From: Spiroplasma endosymbiont of Cantharis nigra
Lineage (GTDB): Bacteria > Bacillota_I > Bacilli_A > Mycoplasmatales > Mycoplasmataceae
Assembly: GCF_964019925.1 (NCBI RefSeq)
Contig: NZ_OZ026470.1
Span: 620,001-684,000 of the forward strand
Direction of reading: 5' to 3'
Length of the DNA: 64,000 nucleotides
Under the pieces are notes generated by a model. That model searched no databases, was not told the DNA's origin, and was given only the letters and a program-made list of their open reading frames with translations. Positions 42,408 through 55,198 of the stretch are shown piece by piece; the stretch's first letter is position 1; the number at the start of each line of letters is the position of its first letter. A program made the position numbers and the translations under genes.

Positions 42408-43334
42408 TTATTTAATTAGTTCGTTATTTTCAAGAGCTTTATGAATGGATTCCATATTTATTGGTAATTTTATAAGGTTATTTAATGGTAAATTATTTTT
42501 AATTAAATATAAAAATAAATAATTTATCTGTCTATAATTCTCAACAGCTATAACCAAGGAGTTTTCATAGTTATCATATTTAAAGGATTTAATATTTTCT
42601 TGTAATAAAAATTCTCTAAATTTTTCAACATCAAATAACTCCTTAATAAATAGTTTGTACTTGGAATAGATATTTAATGCCTCTTTTGTACCTTCAAATA
42701 TTTTTTTACCATTTTCTAAAATAATATAATCATCAATGATATCTGAAATCTCATCAATATTATGAACAGTAATAATTATTGTTTTACCTTGATTCTTAAA
42801 ATCTATTAATAAATTTTTAATTTTATTTCTTCAATATGAATCTAGATTTGCTCCTGGTTCATCCATAATAATTATTTCTGTATCTTTAATAAAACATAAA
42901 ATCAAATTCAAACGATTTTTCATCCCTCAAGAAAATTTACTTATAATTTTATTTCTTGTTTCTCATAAATCAAAGAATTTTAGTCAATACTCAATTTTCG
43001 TCTCTCTATCTCTTTTATTTATTCCAAGAATTATACACATGGTTCTTAAAAAGAAGACAGCATTAACACTATATAATGAAAAATCTGTTTGAGTATAAAA
43101 ACTAATTAGCTTATTAATTTTATAATGAGATATTTTTTTTCTTGATACCCCATTGATATAAATATTCCCTTTAAAATTTCTTATAGATCCAATTATGGAG
43201 TTAATTAAAACACTTTTACCACTCCCACTAGAACCAAGAATTGCTGTTATTTTTTGGGAATTAATATCCATATTAAGTTCACCGATCTGATGAGTTTTAA
43301 ATTTTTTTACAAAACCTTTAATGCTTATTTCCAT
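42408..43334 (-). CDS. ABC transporter ATP-binding protein
   Basis: A 308-residue ATPase. Walker A GSSGSGKSVLINSI (about 34-47), signature FSWGMKNRL in place of L-S-G-G-Q, Walker B IIIMDEPGANLD, and H-loop TVHNIDEI are present. The core is followed by ~100 unrelated residues. It probably powers the permease 9 bases upstream; the degenerate signature motif hints at a diverged export ATPase, not a typical importer. The substrate is unknown. Confidence 0.85.
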
Positions 43335-43343
43335 ATTTATTTC

Positions 43344-45095
43344 CTAACTTAAATCGAATTTGCTATATCTATAACAAATCATTACAAAAAATCCAATAGA
43401 TAATAGAGATTGAATAGCCAAATATATTCATGGCTTTGTATAATTGTTATAAGAATTCTTATCTATAATATTAAATTCATTTAGTTTAAAAGTATAATTG
43501 CTATAATTTAGAAACATATTTTTTTGATTATTTAAATCAATTTTTGATTTTGAACTATTTTTAAATCAAAAATCCTGATAGGAAAATCCTGATAACTCTG
43601 TATAATTATTTCAAATGCCATTAAATAAGTTTAAATTATTATATAAATCAAATTTACTTCTTGCAGAATAATAGTTATTTCATCCATCATTTTGAACATC
43701 AACTGAATATTTAGAAGCAACAATATACTTACTAGTATAATTTATAAAATACTCTTCCAACATCCTTGATGCTAGCATTAGAGGAAAAAATAAATCATTT
43801 CTTATGAATGAGTTTTCAATTGCTCCAGCTTTTAAAGTTAATCCGCTTTGTAAAGATACTGATGAATTTAAATTATATTTATAAATATTTGTTAAGTAAT
43901 TTTTTTTAAATACAGCGCTTATAGTTTTATTATCTTTATAAATTTTACTTTTGGATTCATCAATAAAAACAAATTCCTCAAAGTAATCACTTGTAAATTG
44001 CTGAAAATTTGGTAGATAGCTTTGAATACTATGTAGAAAATCACTTAAATCTTTTAAAATTAAGCTTAATTTCTTATCACTCTTTTCAGTATCTTTTATT
44101 AATTCCATTAATTTATCTTTTGAAATGAATATATTTTTTAAATATATTTCTGTATCAATTGAATCATCTGTTTTAAAGTCTTTCAGATCAGTCATGTTTG
44201 AACCAACAGGTAAATTTTTTATCTTTAAATTTTTTCCAGTAATTAATGTTTCTTCTTTTTTGATAATATTTAACTTACTTCAAAAGTCATTTATTCTTTT
44301 ATTTATTGAATCTTCCAAATTAAATTCTTCTCTAGTAAATTCATTTTCTTTAACCATAAATTCATTTAGAGCATATGCTAAATATGGATATTTTATTTGA
44401 TAGTTTAATACATATTTTTGTAAGTCAAATGAGTCATATAAGTCATTTACTTTATAAATCTGTCCATTATTATAATTGAACTTTATTGTACCTTGGCTTT
44501 CTTTTGCTTCTATAAATTGACGAGGAATGTTTGAAAGAAAAGTAATAGATATTAATAATGTACAAATAATTGTCGTAAACTGAATATTTGAAAATAATAA
44601 AAGCAGTAAGATAAAAGCCATTAGAAAAAATGAAGATACAAATGAATAGAGAAAAAAAGCTAAATTTAGTTTTACGATTAAATTAAAATTCTCTGTTAAT
44701 AGGTATCCAAATAGAGAAATTAATAAAGTAGAAATGATTATATTAAATAGAACCACAATATTTATTAAAATATATTGACTTATCAGCATTTTAACTCTTG
44801 AGACTTGATTTGCCAAAACTAAATATAAGAGTTTATTTTCTATAGAGTTAACAAAATAAAATTGCATGGACCTCAAAACTAAAAGAAAGATAAATAATGA
44901 TATATAAATTAAAATATAAAAATTAAAAAATATAACTATTTGCTCTCCTGTTGTTAAAAAAAATAAACTAAGAGAAAAGAAAAATGGAAAAAACAATAAT
45001 AATAAATTTAAAACTATAAATGATTTTTCATGAAATATAATTTTAAAATTAAATATTAATAATTTATTAAAGGATATACTATTTTGTATTTTCAT
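43344..45095 (-). CDS. ABC transporter permease (ABC-2-like)
   Basis: A 583-residue membrane protein. The N-terminal ~200 residues contain about six hydrophobic segments (for example VLNLLLLFFPFFFSLSLFFL, FNFYILIYISLFIFLLVL, ILINIVVLFNIIISTLLI); then a ~350-residue extracellular, Asn/Lys/Ser-rich loop; a last helix sits at the C-terminus (WIYLAIQSLLSIGFFVMICY). This resembles other mollicute export permeases. Ends 9 bases before the ATPase gene. Confidence 0.7.
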
Positions 45096-45113
45096 AATTT
45101 TTAAGTAAAAAAA

Positions 45114-47024
45114 TTAAATTTTACTTCTTTCAATTATTATTGAGTTATCTGCAATATTTTTTCCATATTCTTCAAATACAAAAACAATATTTAGGAAATT
45201 AAATTTTAAAAGGATTCCGGTTTTTCTTGAAAAATAACCTGCATATCTTTTAACTTGTTTATATCCATTTTCTGTTTTCTGAACATCTGAATAAATTCCA
45301 AAATAGGTTGTCTCTGGACTTGTATCTGATACACTTCCATTAGGATAATAATTTGTAAAGTATAAATTAAAAATTCCTTGATGACCATTTTCTAATAATT
45401 TATCTCTAAAATCAATTTGATTATCATTTAATAAGGATAGACTTTTATTAACTCAGTCAACAAAACTTCCATTACTCTCTTTTTGTAAATTATCTCAAAT
45501 ATTTGCTTCAATTTCTTCATCTCTAACTTTACCACTAAAAGCAAATGGTGTTTGAAATTGACTACTTCCATTTAGTATTGTTGATTCTCTTGTATCGAAA
45601 ACATTTTGAAATGATTTTATACCTTCAATAGTATTAAAGTAAATTGCATTTCCAAATGATGTATCCTTAATTAAATTTTCACCATTTAAATTTTTATTTT
45701 CAGCATTATCAATTGCTAAAGAGTATTTTATAGCCACACTATTTATTGGTAACTTATAGTTTGAGTTAATTACTAAAGATAATCCTTCAAGAGTAACTTT
45801 ACCATTTACTAATGAGTTTGTATTTTTATTAGCTCCGTTATAGTTACTTTCTGTTAAAAAAGTTTGAAATAAAGCTTCATAGTTTTGATACATGGTTTTT
45901 ATATTTTTATTTAATAAACTAAAAACATCTTTATTGACATTTTTTGTACCATAATCTTTAAAATTTACTTCATTTCCACTTTCCTCTATATTTATTAAAA
46001 TTGATTGATTTGCATCTTTATAATCTTGGCCATCCTTTTCATTTAGGAAGGCATTGTAATTATTTGCTTCTACTTTTGAATAAATTGAATTTTTAGAAAT
46101 AGTTGGCTTATTATTAGATGAAAACTCTAATCCAATATTTATTTCACTCAAATATTTATTTTTAATAAAATTTATAAATTCATCTCTAAAATCAGTTGAA
46201 GTATAAATATTATCTATTATTGATGATCTTTTTTTACTATTAAAAAAATCAAATAATTTATAGCTAGTTCTTTTATCCAAATTTAATAAACTATTTTGAT
46301 AATCTAATCAAGAGAATTTACTTTCACTACTTAGGAAATCATTTTCAATATTTTTTTGAATTTTATCAATATTTTTTAATAAAACCTCATCATTTGTATA
46401 AGTAAAGACTAATGGAATTGTTGTATCAAAACTTTGGTTATTACCATCATTATTTTTAAATTGAATTGTAATTTTTAAATTAATTATTGTTGAAGATAAA
46501 AAGTAATTTGGATTTGACTCTTCATTTTCCTGTCAGTCTTTATTTGTATATTTAATATCAATAGAATTTTTATCAAAGTCCAATGAATCAACTACTTCAT
46601 TATTTCAAATGATGACATTAAACTTATCTGAAGAGCTTGCTAATTCATTTAATTTATTTCTTAGTTCAACTGTTCTTAAAATATTATTGAAGTCAGTTAC
46701 AATATCATCTTTTAAATTTTCAGTTAAGTCTTCTTTAACATTTAAACCATCTGGATTAGTATTTGTTCCATATTTTTCAATATTTTTTCTATTAAAAAAG
46801 TTATATACTCCATTATCATCAATTAATCCTAGTAATTTATTTTTTTTAGAATTAATAAATGAATCCATAATCTCGCTTGATTGTTTTTTAAATTGTTCAA
46901 TCAATTCCGAAACATCATTATTTTCTTCAATTGGAGGCTGTTTTTTATTTCCACAGGCAATAACTGAAGTTGTTGCAGAGGAAGCAATCCCTAAACCTGC
47001 TAATATAGTTAATAATTTTTTCAT
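45114..47024 (-). CDS. Lipoprotein of unknown function, in ABC operon
   Basis: A 636-residue lipoprotein: signal peptide, lipobox SVIAC (Cys about 24), then an acidic, Asn/Ser-rich mature domain with no recognised enzyme. Stretches of about 20-40 residues alternate helix and strand. It is the first gene of lipoprotein-permease-ATPase, so it may be the exposed component or cargo of that system. A promoter candidate with a 16-base poly-A/T tract as spacer lies ahead of it (see findings). Confidence 0.75.
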
Positions 47025-47093
47025 TTTTCTCCTTCACAAAAATGTTTGAAAAAAAATTAAATAAGTACTAAGCTCTTTGTTCTTAAAATCAAT

Positions 47094-47120
47094 ATTATCT
47101 AAAAAAAAAAAAAAAAGCAA
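47094..47120 (-). promoter_or_regulatory. Candidate promoter with homopolymer spacer
   Basis: On the minus strand TTGCTT (47115-47120) and GATAAT (47094-47099) are 15 bases apart, and the spacer is almost entirely a run of T (16 A on the plus strand, 47101-47116). The same T run serves as the tail of the upstream hairpin. A length change of the run would alter spacer and thus expression. Confidence 0.4.
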
Positions 47121-47134
47121 GGGCATTACTTGCT
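47101..47134 (-). terminator. Intrinsic terminator of the acyltransferase gene
   Basis: AGCAAG/CTTGCT hairpin around seven bases, followed in the minus direction by a 16-base T run, 38 bases after the acyltransferase stop codon. Confidence 0.75.
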
Positions 47135-47171
47135 AAATAGCATAAAAAATAATTTTCTATTATTAACTTAT

Positions 47172-48152
47172 TTAATGAATTTTATATTTATCTCAAATTT
47201 TGAAAATGAGACTTGTTGTATATTTTGAAAATTTTTCAGAAGAATAACAAATAGGAACTGAAATAAGTGTTGTGCCAATTAAAATTATTAAGGCGTATAC
47301 TATATTTCTTATAAGAGCTGGACTAAAATTTAAGAAGTTATTATTAAATAATTTCTCCATAAATATTATTTGAATAAGATAATGAAATAAATAAACATAT
47401 AATGATAATTTTCCTAGATAATCAATAAATTTATTACTATACGATGGAATAGATAGGAAAATTAAAAATAATGGAATAGACATAAGAAATGTAATAATAT
47501 TTGAGGTACTCATTGAAATTTTATAATTTATTACATTCATATTGTAATACATAATAGGAATGTAAATTAGAAGAAATAAGAACATTGGAATAAGAAATTT
47601 TTTAATACCCTCTAAATTATAATATCTCTTAATTCAGGCTCCAATTAAATAAAAAGTAATCATATAAAATAAATTAAACATTGTAAATACTTGTCCAAAT
47701 CTATATAGAGAAGTTGTTGCAGAAGAAAAGATAAATAATAAGCATATTGATATAAATAAAAAAGTTGATGTGGTTTTGTTTACAAAGTCATTTAGATATT
47801 TAATAAATGGTTGTAATAATAGAAAACATCAAATATACCATCAATCTCTACCACCAAGAAATAAATTATTTACATGATCAAGTATATTTGTAAAATTATT
47901 AATTGAAAGACAAACTATTGTATTTATTATTAAACAACACATTACAATCATAAAAAGTTTTAAAAAGTTATAATTTTTACTATCCACTTTAAAATATCCA
48001 GTAATAAGTATGAAAACGCTCATAGAAGCTCCAATAATTGGTTCTAAAAAAATAATATTTTGATATCCGAAAGCAGTTCAATCATGATACAAAATAATTA
48101 AAAAAGCCATTAAATATTTAACCAATTGTAGATTACTATTATTTCTTCTCAT
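47172..48152 (-). CDS. Acyltransferase-3 family membrane protein
   Basis: A 326-residue polytopic protein with about ten hydrophobic segments. The acyltransferase-3 signature is recognisable at the N-terminus: LMAFLIILYHDW (conserved His), FILITGYF, WWYIWCFLLLQPFI and KLSLYVYLFHYLIQ near the C-terminus. Such enzymes transfer acyl groups to sugars or glycolipids at the membrane; the acceptor is unknown. AAAGGAA precedes ATG 48152. Transcribed separately from DJ-1 upstream because of a terminator. Confidence 0.75.
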
Positions 48153-48192
48153 AAATTCCTTTAAAATTTTATTTCACAATTTATTATATATT

Positions 48193-48213
48193 AAAAAAGC
48201 ACATAAATGTGCT
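48193..48213 (-). terminator. Intrinsic terminator of the DJ-1/PfpI gene
   Basis: AGCACA/TGTGCT hairpin around TAAA followed by T run in the minus direction, 5 bases after the stop codon. Confidence 0.7.
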
Positions 48214-48217
48214 CTAT

Positions 48218-48793
48218 CTAATAATTAAATACTAACGTCTTATGTAACTCCAACATTTTTTCAGTTGAGGTAAAGTGATCAACTATTTGTAATGCAAATT
48301 GTAAAGCCCCACCAATTGAACTTCCGGTAATAAAGTTTTTATCAGCAATTGCAGATATATGAGGTTTTTTAATTGCTTTTTCTAAATTAGAGGTGCATCC
48401 AGGATAATGTGTAACTTCAATACCATCAACTAATCCTAATTTACCTAATATCTCTGGAGCAGCACAAATAGCTGCAATAACTTTATTTGCCTTTGCATGT
48501 TTTTCAAGTGCTTTCATTAAAATTTCACTTTCCTTTAAATGATCAACACCAACTCTTCCACCAGGTAAAATTAAACAATCATATTCAGAGAAATTAATAT
48601 TATTAATTAATTTATCTGCCATAATTTCAATATTTCAAGCTCCTTTTACTTGTTTTGAATCATTAATTGATACTATATCAACAACAGGAAAACTTTTAGG
48701 AAATAATTTTTCTGCTCTTCTTAAAACATCTACTGTTGCAACAACTTCTGTATCTTCAAAACCATTAGCAACAAAAATAGCTACTTTTGCCAT
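48218..48793 (-). CDS. DJ-1/PfpI family protein
   Basis: A 191-residue flavodoxin-like protein. Catalytic/reactive Cys at the nucleophile elbow (VIAAICAAPEIL, about residue 109), the acidic GFEDTE (Glu about 15), PGGRVGVDHL and ITGSSIGGALQFALQIVDHF agree with the DJ-1/YajL/PfpI group. These are stress-related glyoxalase/deglycase- or chaperone-type proteins. Start ATG 48793. Confidence 0.88.
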
Positions 48794-48861
48794 TTTTTAT
48801 TCCTCTTTTCTTTTAATATTATACTACTAATTTTTATATATAATATTTATAGGTGATTTCT

Positions 48862-49284
48862 ATGGGAACTATTAAAAATTTAATACTAGTAACAAAAATA
48901 TTCAAAAAAGATAAAAATAAAGATTTATTTAAAGAAAATAGTTCTTCAAAACTAATCCACAATCAAGAACTATTAGAAATAAATATAAGAACTATTAGAA
49001 ATATTTCTAAAAAATTTAGTTCATTAATTTTTAAAGATAAATTTTCTCCAGAAAATGGTTTTAGACTAATTTATTCAAAAGGATTTAATTCTTTTGGTTT
49101 TAAAGAAAATATAGACTTAGTAATTTGTGATGTTAAAAACAAGGTTATTGAAACTTATTCAAATTTTGGTCCTAACAAAATGACAAAATATTACGATAAG
49201 GCAGCATCAATATATGTTTTAGCAAATAATATGAATCAATATCTTAATATCAAACAAAACGATTTATTAAAAATTTTAAAATAA
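48862..49284 (+). CDS. Small hypothetical protein, possibly DUF192-like
   Basis: A 140-residue cytosolic protein. The C-terminal part (FKENIDLVICDVKNKVIET ... KAASIYVLANNMNQYLNI) has the order and spacing of DUF192 proteins, but the first ~60 residues are only Lys/Asn-rich. AGGTGA precedes ATG 48862. Divergent from the DJ-1 gene and followed by a bidirectional hairpin. Confidence 0.45.
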   Translation: MGTIKNLILVTKIFKKDKNKDLFKENSSSKLIHNQELLEINIRTIRNISKKFSSLIFKDKFSPENGFRLIYSKGFNSFGFKENIDLVICDVKNKVIETYSNFGPNKMTKYYDKAASIYVLANNMNQYLNIKQNDLLKILK

Positions 49285-49310
49285 AATTGACTACCTAAGT
49301 AGTCAATTTT
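49283..49310. terminator. Bidirectional terminator
   Basis: AAAATTGACTAC and GTAGTCAATTTT form a 12-bp stem around CTAA, overlapping the stop of the plus-strand gene; the minus-strand gene ends at 49320. Confidence 0.85.
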
Positions 49311-49319
49311 ATTTTTTAA

Positions 49320-49838
49320 TTATATTTTATTATTATCTTCCAAAGATTCTTGTTCAACTTTTGACCAAAAATCTACTGCTAACATTTTGTCAACAAATTT
49401 AGTAGAAACATGCAATCCATTAAAATAAAAGTGATTCTTATTATGATTTAAACAAATATGAATAATTGTTAAAGCTAAAAATCTATGATTTTCTTCAATT
49501 AACTCTTTTGAGGTTTTTTGATTAAATTCAAAATAGTCATAATTTTGAATCAATAATTCTTTCATTGTCTCAACTCCAGGATTAATTCATGAAGTCAATA
49601 AGTATTCTTTTAACTTATCAATTTTTATTTTTCCTTCGTTACCTTTTGAGAATCAAAAATTAATTATTTTTTTTTCAAAAATCAATGCAAATTTTTTTAT
49701 CCCTTCATCTAAAGTAGGATAAAAGTATTGAATTGATTCTAATTCACCTTCGAGTTCCAAATGAATTAAAAGTCAAGGTTCTTTGAATTTAACTATACCC
49801 AATTGATTAGAACTTAATTGATAAACTTTTTCACTCAT
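49320..49838 (-). CDS. Hypothetical soluble protein
   Basis: A 172-residue protein, acidic, with aromatic/helical segments (LKEYLLTSWINPGV; FLALTIIHICLNHNKNHFYF). No membrane helix, no recognised motif. AAGGAGT precedes ATG 49838; it lies between the 1,740-aa permease gene and the terminator hairpin, in the same direction. Confidence 0.65.
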
Positions 49839-49909
49839 AATTTTAACTCCTTAGTTTATAAAATTATATCATAATTATGAATTTTTCTTTAAGGTCATTA
49901 GTTTTCAAT

Positions 49910-52900
49910 TTAATTCATAAGAACTGATGGAGATTTTTTTCTAATATTTTTAGTTGTTATAGTAATTGATATAAAGAAAGAACCAAAAACAAGAATAATT
50001 GCCAATATTGGACTTCATCAAGTTAAACCAAAAGGAATTGAGCCAAGTTGCTTACTAATCACATTAAATAATATTGTTATTATTGTGAAATTGGTAAATA
50101 CTCCTAATGCATAAAATAATGCAGAAAGTATAGTAACACTACCAAATGTATATTTAATAATTTTTCAATTTGAATATCCCAATGACTTCATAACAATCAT
50201 AAATTTTTTATATTGATTTACGTATAAATCGTTAATCAAAGTAATTGTTAGAATTATTATTATTATTAATAAACAAATTGCAACAGTAGCTACGCTTAAA
50301 ACTATAGAAGATAACTGTTTTATAAGAGCTTTTTGTTGACCCAATAAAACTGTTGAATTCATTTCCAATGTGGTAGAACCATAATTATTACCATTCATAG
50401 TGTCTTGTCCTGCTTTATAATCTCTTGAAAAAGATGCTTGACTTGTAATGAAATATGGTTCTTCTGCATTTGATAATATTCCGCTATATCACATGCTCGG
50501 TCTAATACTTTTTTCAAAGTCATTATTACCATAGATTAGATCATTAATATTATTTTCAGCTTTTTTATTGAAATCAATGGGATTCATATAATCATAAGTA
50601 TTTATATTAACACCATCAACACTATAAGAGCCAGCAGGTTTTGAATAATCTTCATATTTTAAATTAAATGGAATATATTTTGAAATACCATATCCACTCA
50701 GCATGTTTACAATACTTTGATCTGCAATTACTATTGGTTTTCCATAAACTCCAATTGATCCAATTTTTTTAAATTTTATTTTTTGAATATTTTTATTATT
50801 TGATATTCAATTCATTTCAACATTTCCTAAGGTTATTGGTCCATCATTTTCTCTTAAAGTTCTTGCAAAAAGATTTTCATATCCTTTTGTCATATATTCA
50901 ACAGGAGTACCTGATAAATTATCATGTTCACGTTCAAAATTTCCTGATGCATCATAATAAAGAGAATATGGTTTAAATGCAAAATACTCACTATTATTTG
51001 TTAAATTTGGATTAATTTTTTCTCAAGCTCTTTTAGTTTCCTCTGGGACAAACTTTGAAGCATCATCTTTTCATCATTGACTACTATCTCGATTTCCACT
51101 TTGCTTTAATTTCATAAAATTCTCTTTATATATTGATGGAATAAACATTGTTATATTATCAAAGGAATAGTATGGTCTTATTTCAAATTCCAACTTTTCT
51201 CCTTCAAGAGATGGAGTTGAACTTAAATTGAAAAATCCATAAGCGTTGTCTTTAAGTTTCATTTCTTTGGATTTGAATAAGTCAAAACCAGTTTGATCAA
51301 AAATTGGAGCATATGTAAATTTACTTGCAGATAGACTTTCCATTTCAATAAAGGATTTAATATTACCACTACTAGATAAGTTTTTATATTTTAACCAATC
51401 TCCATCGTCATACATTCATGCTTCATTAGGAATATTTAAAGAATTTTCTCTTAAAACAAGTCTGTTCTTTTCAATCTTTGGACTATCAAGATTTTCTCAA
51501 TTTTTATTTAATTCAAAATCTGTTTGTTCATTTGCAATAACAGGAATAGTTAAATTATTTCCATCATAAAATTTACTAATTTCTTTTAACTTGCTTGGTT
51601 CAATTGTTTCTCCTTTTATTAATTGTTGTAAAATTTGAGCTTGATAATCACTAATAAATAAATTTTCTCTATCACTCATAGTCATTTTATAAGCATTTTG
51701 TGTTGATTGTAGTCCAGTAATATCTAATATTATATTATTTTTTGTACCAACATTTAGCCTTGTATAAACATTATCGACTCCTGGAATGTATTTATTAATC
51801 TGTCAACCAAATGCAAAATTATTAAGTCTATTTTCTGATCTAGTTACATATTGTTTTATATATGAAGGAGTTTGTGCAATTATAATATTTACAATTTGTT
51901 CTTTTCAATCTCCATCTGTCATTGATGAACCATCAATAAAGTTTAATAATAATTGTGGAAGTCCATCTGTTAATAAACCAGATAAATCTCTAATTTTTTG
52001 TAATCTATCTTCAAATTTTACAAAATCCTGAGAATTAGAATGAATTGTCCACTCCAAAATTTTTTGAATATCTGAAATTGAAATTCCTTTACCAACAAGT
52101 TGATTAATATTATTACCCAATAAACTCGCAATAATTGCAATTAAAGAGTTTTGTTCTCTTAAATCATCTTGTTTAGAAGAAACTCCATTAATAAAATTAT
52201 AAATTCAATTTACCTTTAATTGATTATTTTCTTCCTGAGATAATAAAATTTGAGGTATTGCCGAACTATCTGGAGGTGGAGAAAAGTCTGATACAGTTTT
52301 AGATATTTTTGTAATTCCATTCCCAAAAATATTATTGCTTTCAAATAAAGCCTTTTCATAATAATCAACTTCTCTTGTTGGAGATAAAGAAGTTTTCGCT
52401 AAAGGAGCATTCCCTATTAGTTCCCTATTTTCAAAATAATTAGAATAATAAACATTTTTATAATAACTTCCTACAACATTTTGAACTAAACCTGGAATTG
52501 TTAGACCAAATGATACTAAAAAACCAGCAAAGAATATAGTTGTTGCTGAAAGAATCGTCTTAGAAAAGCCAGAAGTTGCTAATTCTATACTAAATCTAGT
52601 AGAAAACGATCTATTTTTAAACATTTTATTATTAATTTTATCAACTCACTTAATTCTTTTAACTTTTTCCATCTTATGCATAATTTCTAAAGTTGGTTTT
52701 TTAACCAAGAAAAATGCTGTAAAAAATGAAATCAAGCATAATATTAATCCAAAAATTAAAATAGATATTGTTAAGGCTAATGGACTAAAAATAATTAGAT
52801 TTGATTTTCCTGATGAAAATTGTAAGAATACTTTTGCCACAAATTCTTGAATAAATGACCCTAAAAGTCAAGCAATTGGGACCACAAAAATAGTTACAAT

Positions 52901-55132
52901 GATTCCATAAGAAACGTACGAAGATGAAATTTCAAAATTACCAGCACCCATAGCTTTTAAAATAGCAATTTCTCCAGAGTTTAGTTCAACTGTTTTTTTA
53001 ACAGCTACAACAGTTGCAACTATTGTAATTATAAAAACTAAAATTGAAAAAACGTAAGAAAATATTTTAAAGCTTAAAATAAGCATTGGAGCAATAACTC
53101 AGTTTAAATTAAGATTACTTGAATCAAATGTAGAATATGAATTAATAAGTGAATCATTTTTTAATTTATCATTGCTTCCAATTATGAAGTTGTATGAGTC
53201 ATATATTTCAATGATATTATTAAATGAGTATGCTCTATATTTTTCAAGATTTTTATCAATCTCTGATTTATTATTTTTATTTTCAACTGTTAACATTGAA
53301 TAAATAGATTTTGTTGCAAGTTTTTCTAATTGAGTAGATATTATTTTATTAAAATTATCTTTTGTTGCAAAGATTATTGCATTTTTTTTATTATTTGGAA
53401 GTGGATTTTGAGTATTTGCCATTGGAAAATAACTTAAAGGATCAACAGCGAAACCTGAAATAACAAAATTACTTTCACCTAGTACTATATTATCTCCTAA
53501 TCGATACTTATTTGCTGTTGCAAATTGAGGATTAATTAAGATTTCATTTTTAGTTCTTGGTAGATTTCCTTCATATAAAGTAAGTTTATCTTTTCAATGA
53601 TTATTAATATCAATAATTCTGTAGTTAACTTCTGATATTACATCTGTAAATTCCATCTCAGCTCTCGCCTCATATTTAAAATCCATAGCTTTAGCTAGGA
53701 TTTCGTTTTTAAGATAAAATGCTTTTGGAGCACTTATTCCCTCATAATTATATTCCTTATTATAATTATCAAATTCTTCAAAATCCCTATTATAACCAAT
53801 TAATTGTTCAATACTATTACTATCATAATGTCTCAAATATTTACTGCTAAAACTACTATCATAATTGTAAATTTTGCCACTATCACTTCTTTTAAGAACG
53901 ATTTGGTTTAAACTACCTCTCATTCCATTTTTAAATATTTCTTCTTTTGATTTTGCATATCTATCTAGATCAATATTTTCTGAACTTAAATCAATATTAT
54001 TTTTTCATGGTTTCTTTGAATCTTCATCAACAATAAACTTATCATTTGGACCTATTTCTTCTTCATTTCAATCACTTGGTAAATTAGGATTAAAACCAAA
54101 TATTCATCTAAAAATTGATACTGCAAATTTTCTATTCTGAGTTTTATTTTCTTCTTCTGCTTTTTCTAACAAAAAATTAAAACCTATTTCATTGTTTTCA
54201 TTCAATTTATTAAATTCCATAATTAAACTTTCTCTTTCCTTTGAAGAAGAGTTTTCTATTGCTTTATTAATTCAATATATTGGATATTCAGTAGTTGAAT
54301 TAATCAATTGCCTAATAAAAGTTTCTAATGAAAAATATAAATATCTATTATAGATATCAAAATCACTATTATCTTGCAAGTTTGCTTCAAAATTTTTATA
54401 TGTTATTATTTCTTTATTTTTTAATTCATAAAATAAGGTACTTTTAATGTAACTTGGAGTGTTTTCACTAAATAAATCTTGTAAATAATTCTTTTTTAGT
54501 AGTTCAATTGTTGGTAAGTAAAAGTTTGAAATTGTATTATTTTTATTTGAAACAGCTTTCGTTAAATAAGAATGTGAGCTTGCACTTGAATTAAAATTAA
54601 TGCTTAAACTTGGTTCTCATTTTATTTCATCTCTAATTGGGTCATAAGTATATTGAAAGATACTAGACCAATAATCCTTATCAGATAGCATTTCTAAAAA
54701 TTTTTCTTGAATAACTTGATCTTTAAAAGTTCTATTTAAAAAAGTCTCATCATAACCTTCATTTGAAAAATTGCTAAAATGAGAAATATTATAATTCAAA
54801 TCAATTGCTCTATTACTTCTTTGACTAGTTAAGTCTTTTGAATCTTTAACATATAAAAATTGATTATTAAGAATGTCCATAGGAGCAATAATATTTGAAC
54901 CTTTTTCCTGTGCTCCATTTACTCCTACTACTTGTTGATTAACAAAATCAAATGGATCCATTTTTGACATTGTTTTTCTATAATCTTCACTAATTCTTTT
55001 AGTTGTAGAAAAGGAAACACTTAAAATAAAGGTAGCTAAAAAACTTAAAATAACAATTACAACAAATTGTATTTTAAATTTCATGACACCTTTTATACCC
55101 TGTTTTAAATATAAAAATAATGTTTTTTTCAT
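49910..55132 (-). CDS. Very large FtsX/MacB-type ABC permease
   Basis: One uninterrupted 1,740-residue frame under code 4. An N-terminal membrane helix (FKIQFVVIVILSFLATFIL) is followed by a ~640-residue extracellular domain, then the first FtsX block (VFSILVFIITIVATVVAVKK...GEIAILKAMGAG, about 680-790) plus two more helices and a SELATSGF-type anchor (about 850-890). A second ~650-residue extracellular domain precedes the terminal FtsX block (SIVLSVATVAICLLIIIIIL ... MIVMKSLGYSNWKIIKY, about 1600-1740). Lipoprotein-release or export permeases of mollicutes have this plan. No ATPase gene is adjacent; it must come from elsewhere. GGGAAAGA precedes ATG 55132. Confidence 0.85.
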
Positions 55133-55198
55133 TTTAATCTTTCCCGACTTTACTAGTTTATTTTTTAAATATTATATTATTTCAAAAATATTTTATCA

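Noticed and set aside
46609-47049. 146-residue open frame on the plus strand
   Set aside because: It lies exactly antisense to the N-terminal part of a convincing lipoprotein gene and has no ribosome site or family features; the same applies to other antisense frames such as 4434-4712 and 37600-38169.
49910-55132. The 5.2-kb permease as two separate genes
   Set aside because: The frame is continuous through all TGA-Trp codons and no internal ribosome site with start was found at the domain border.
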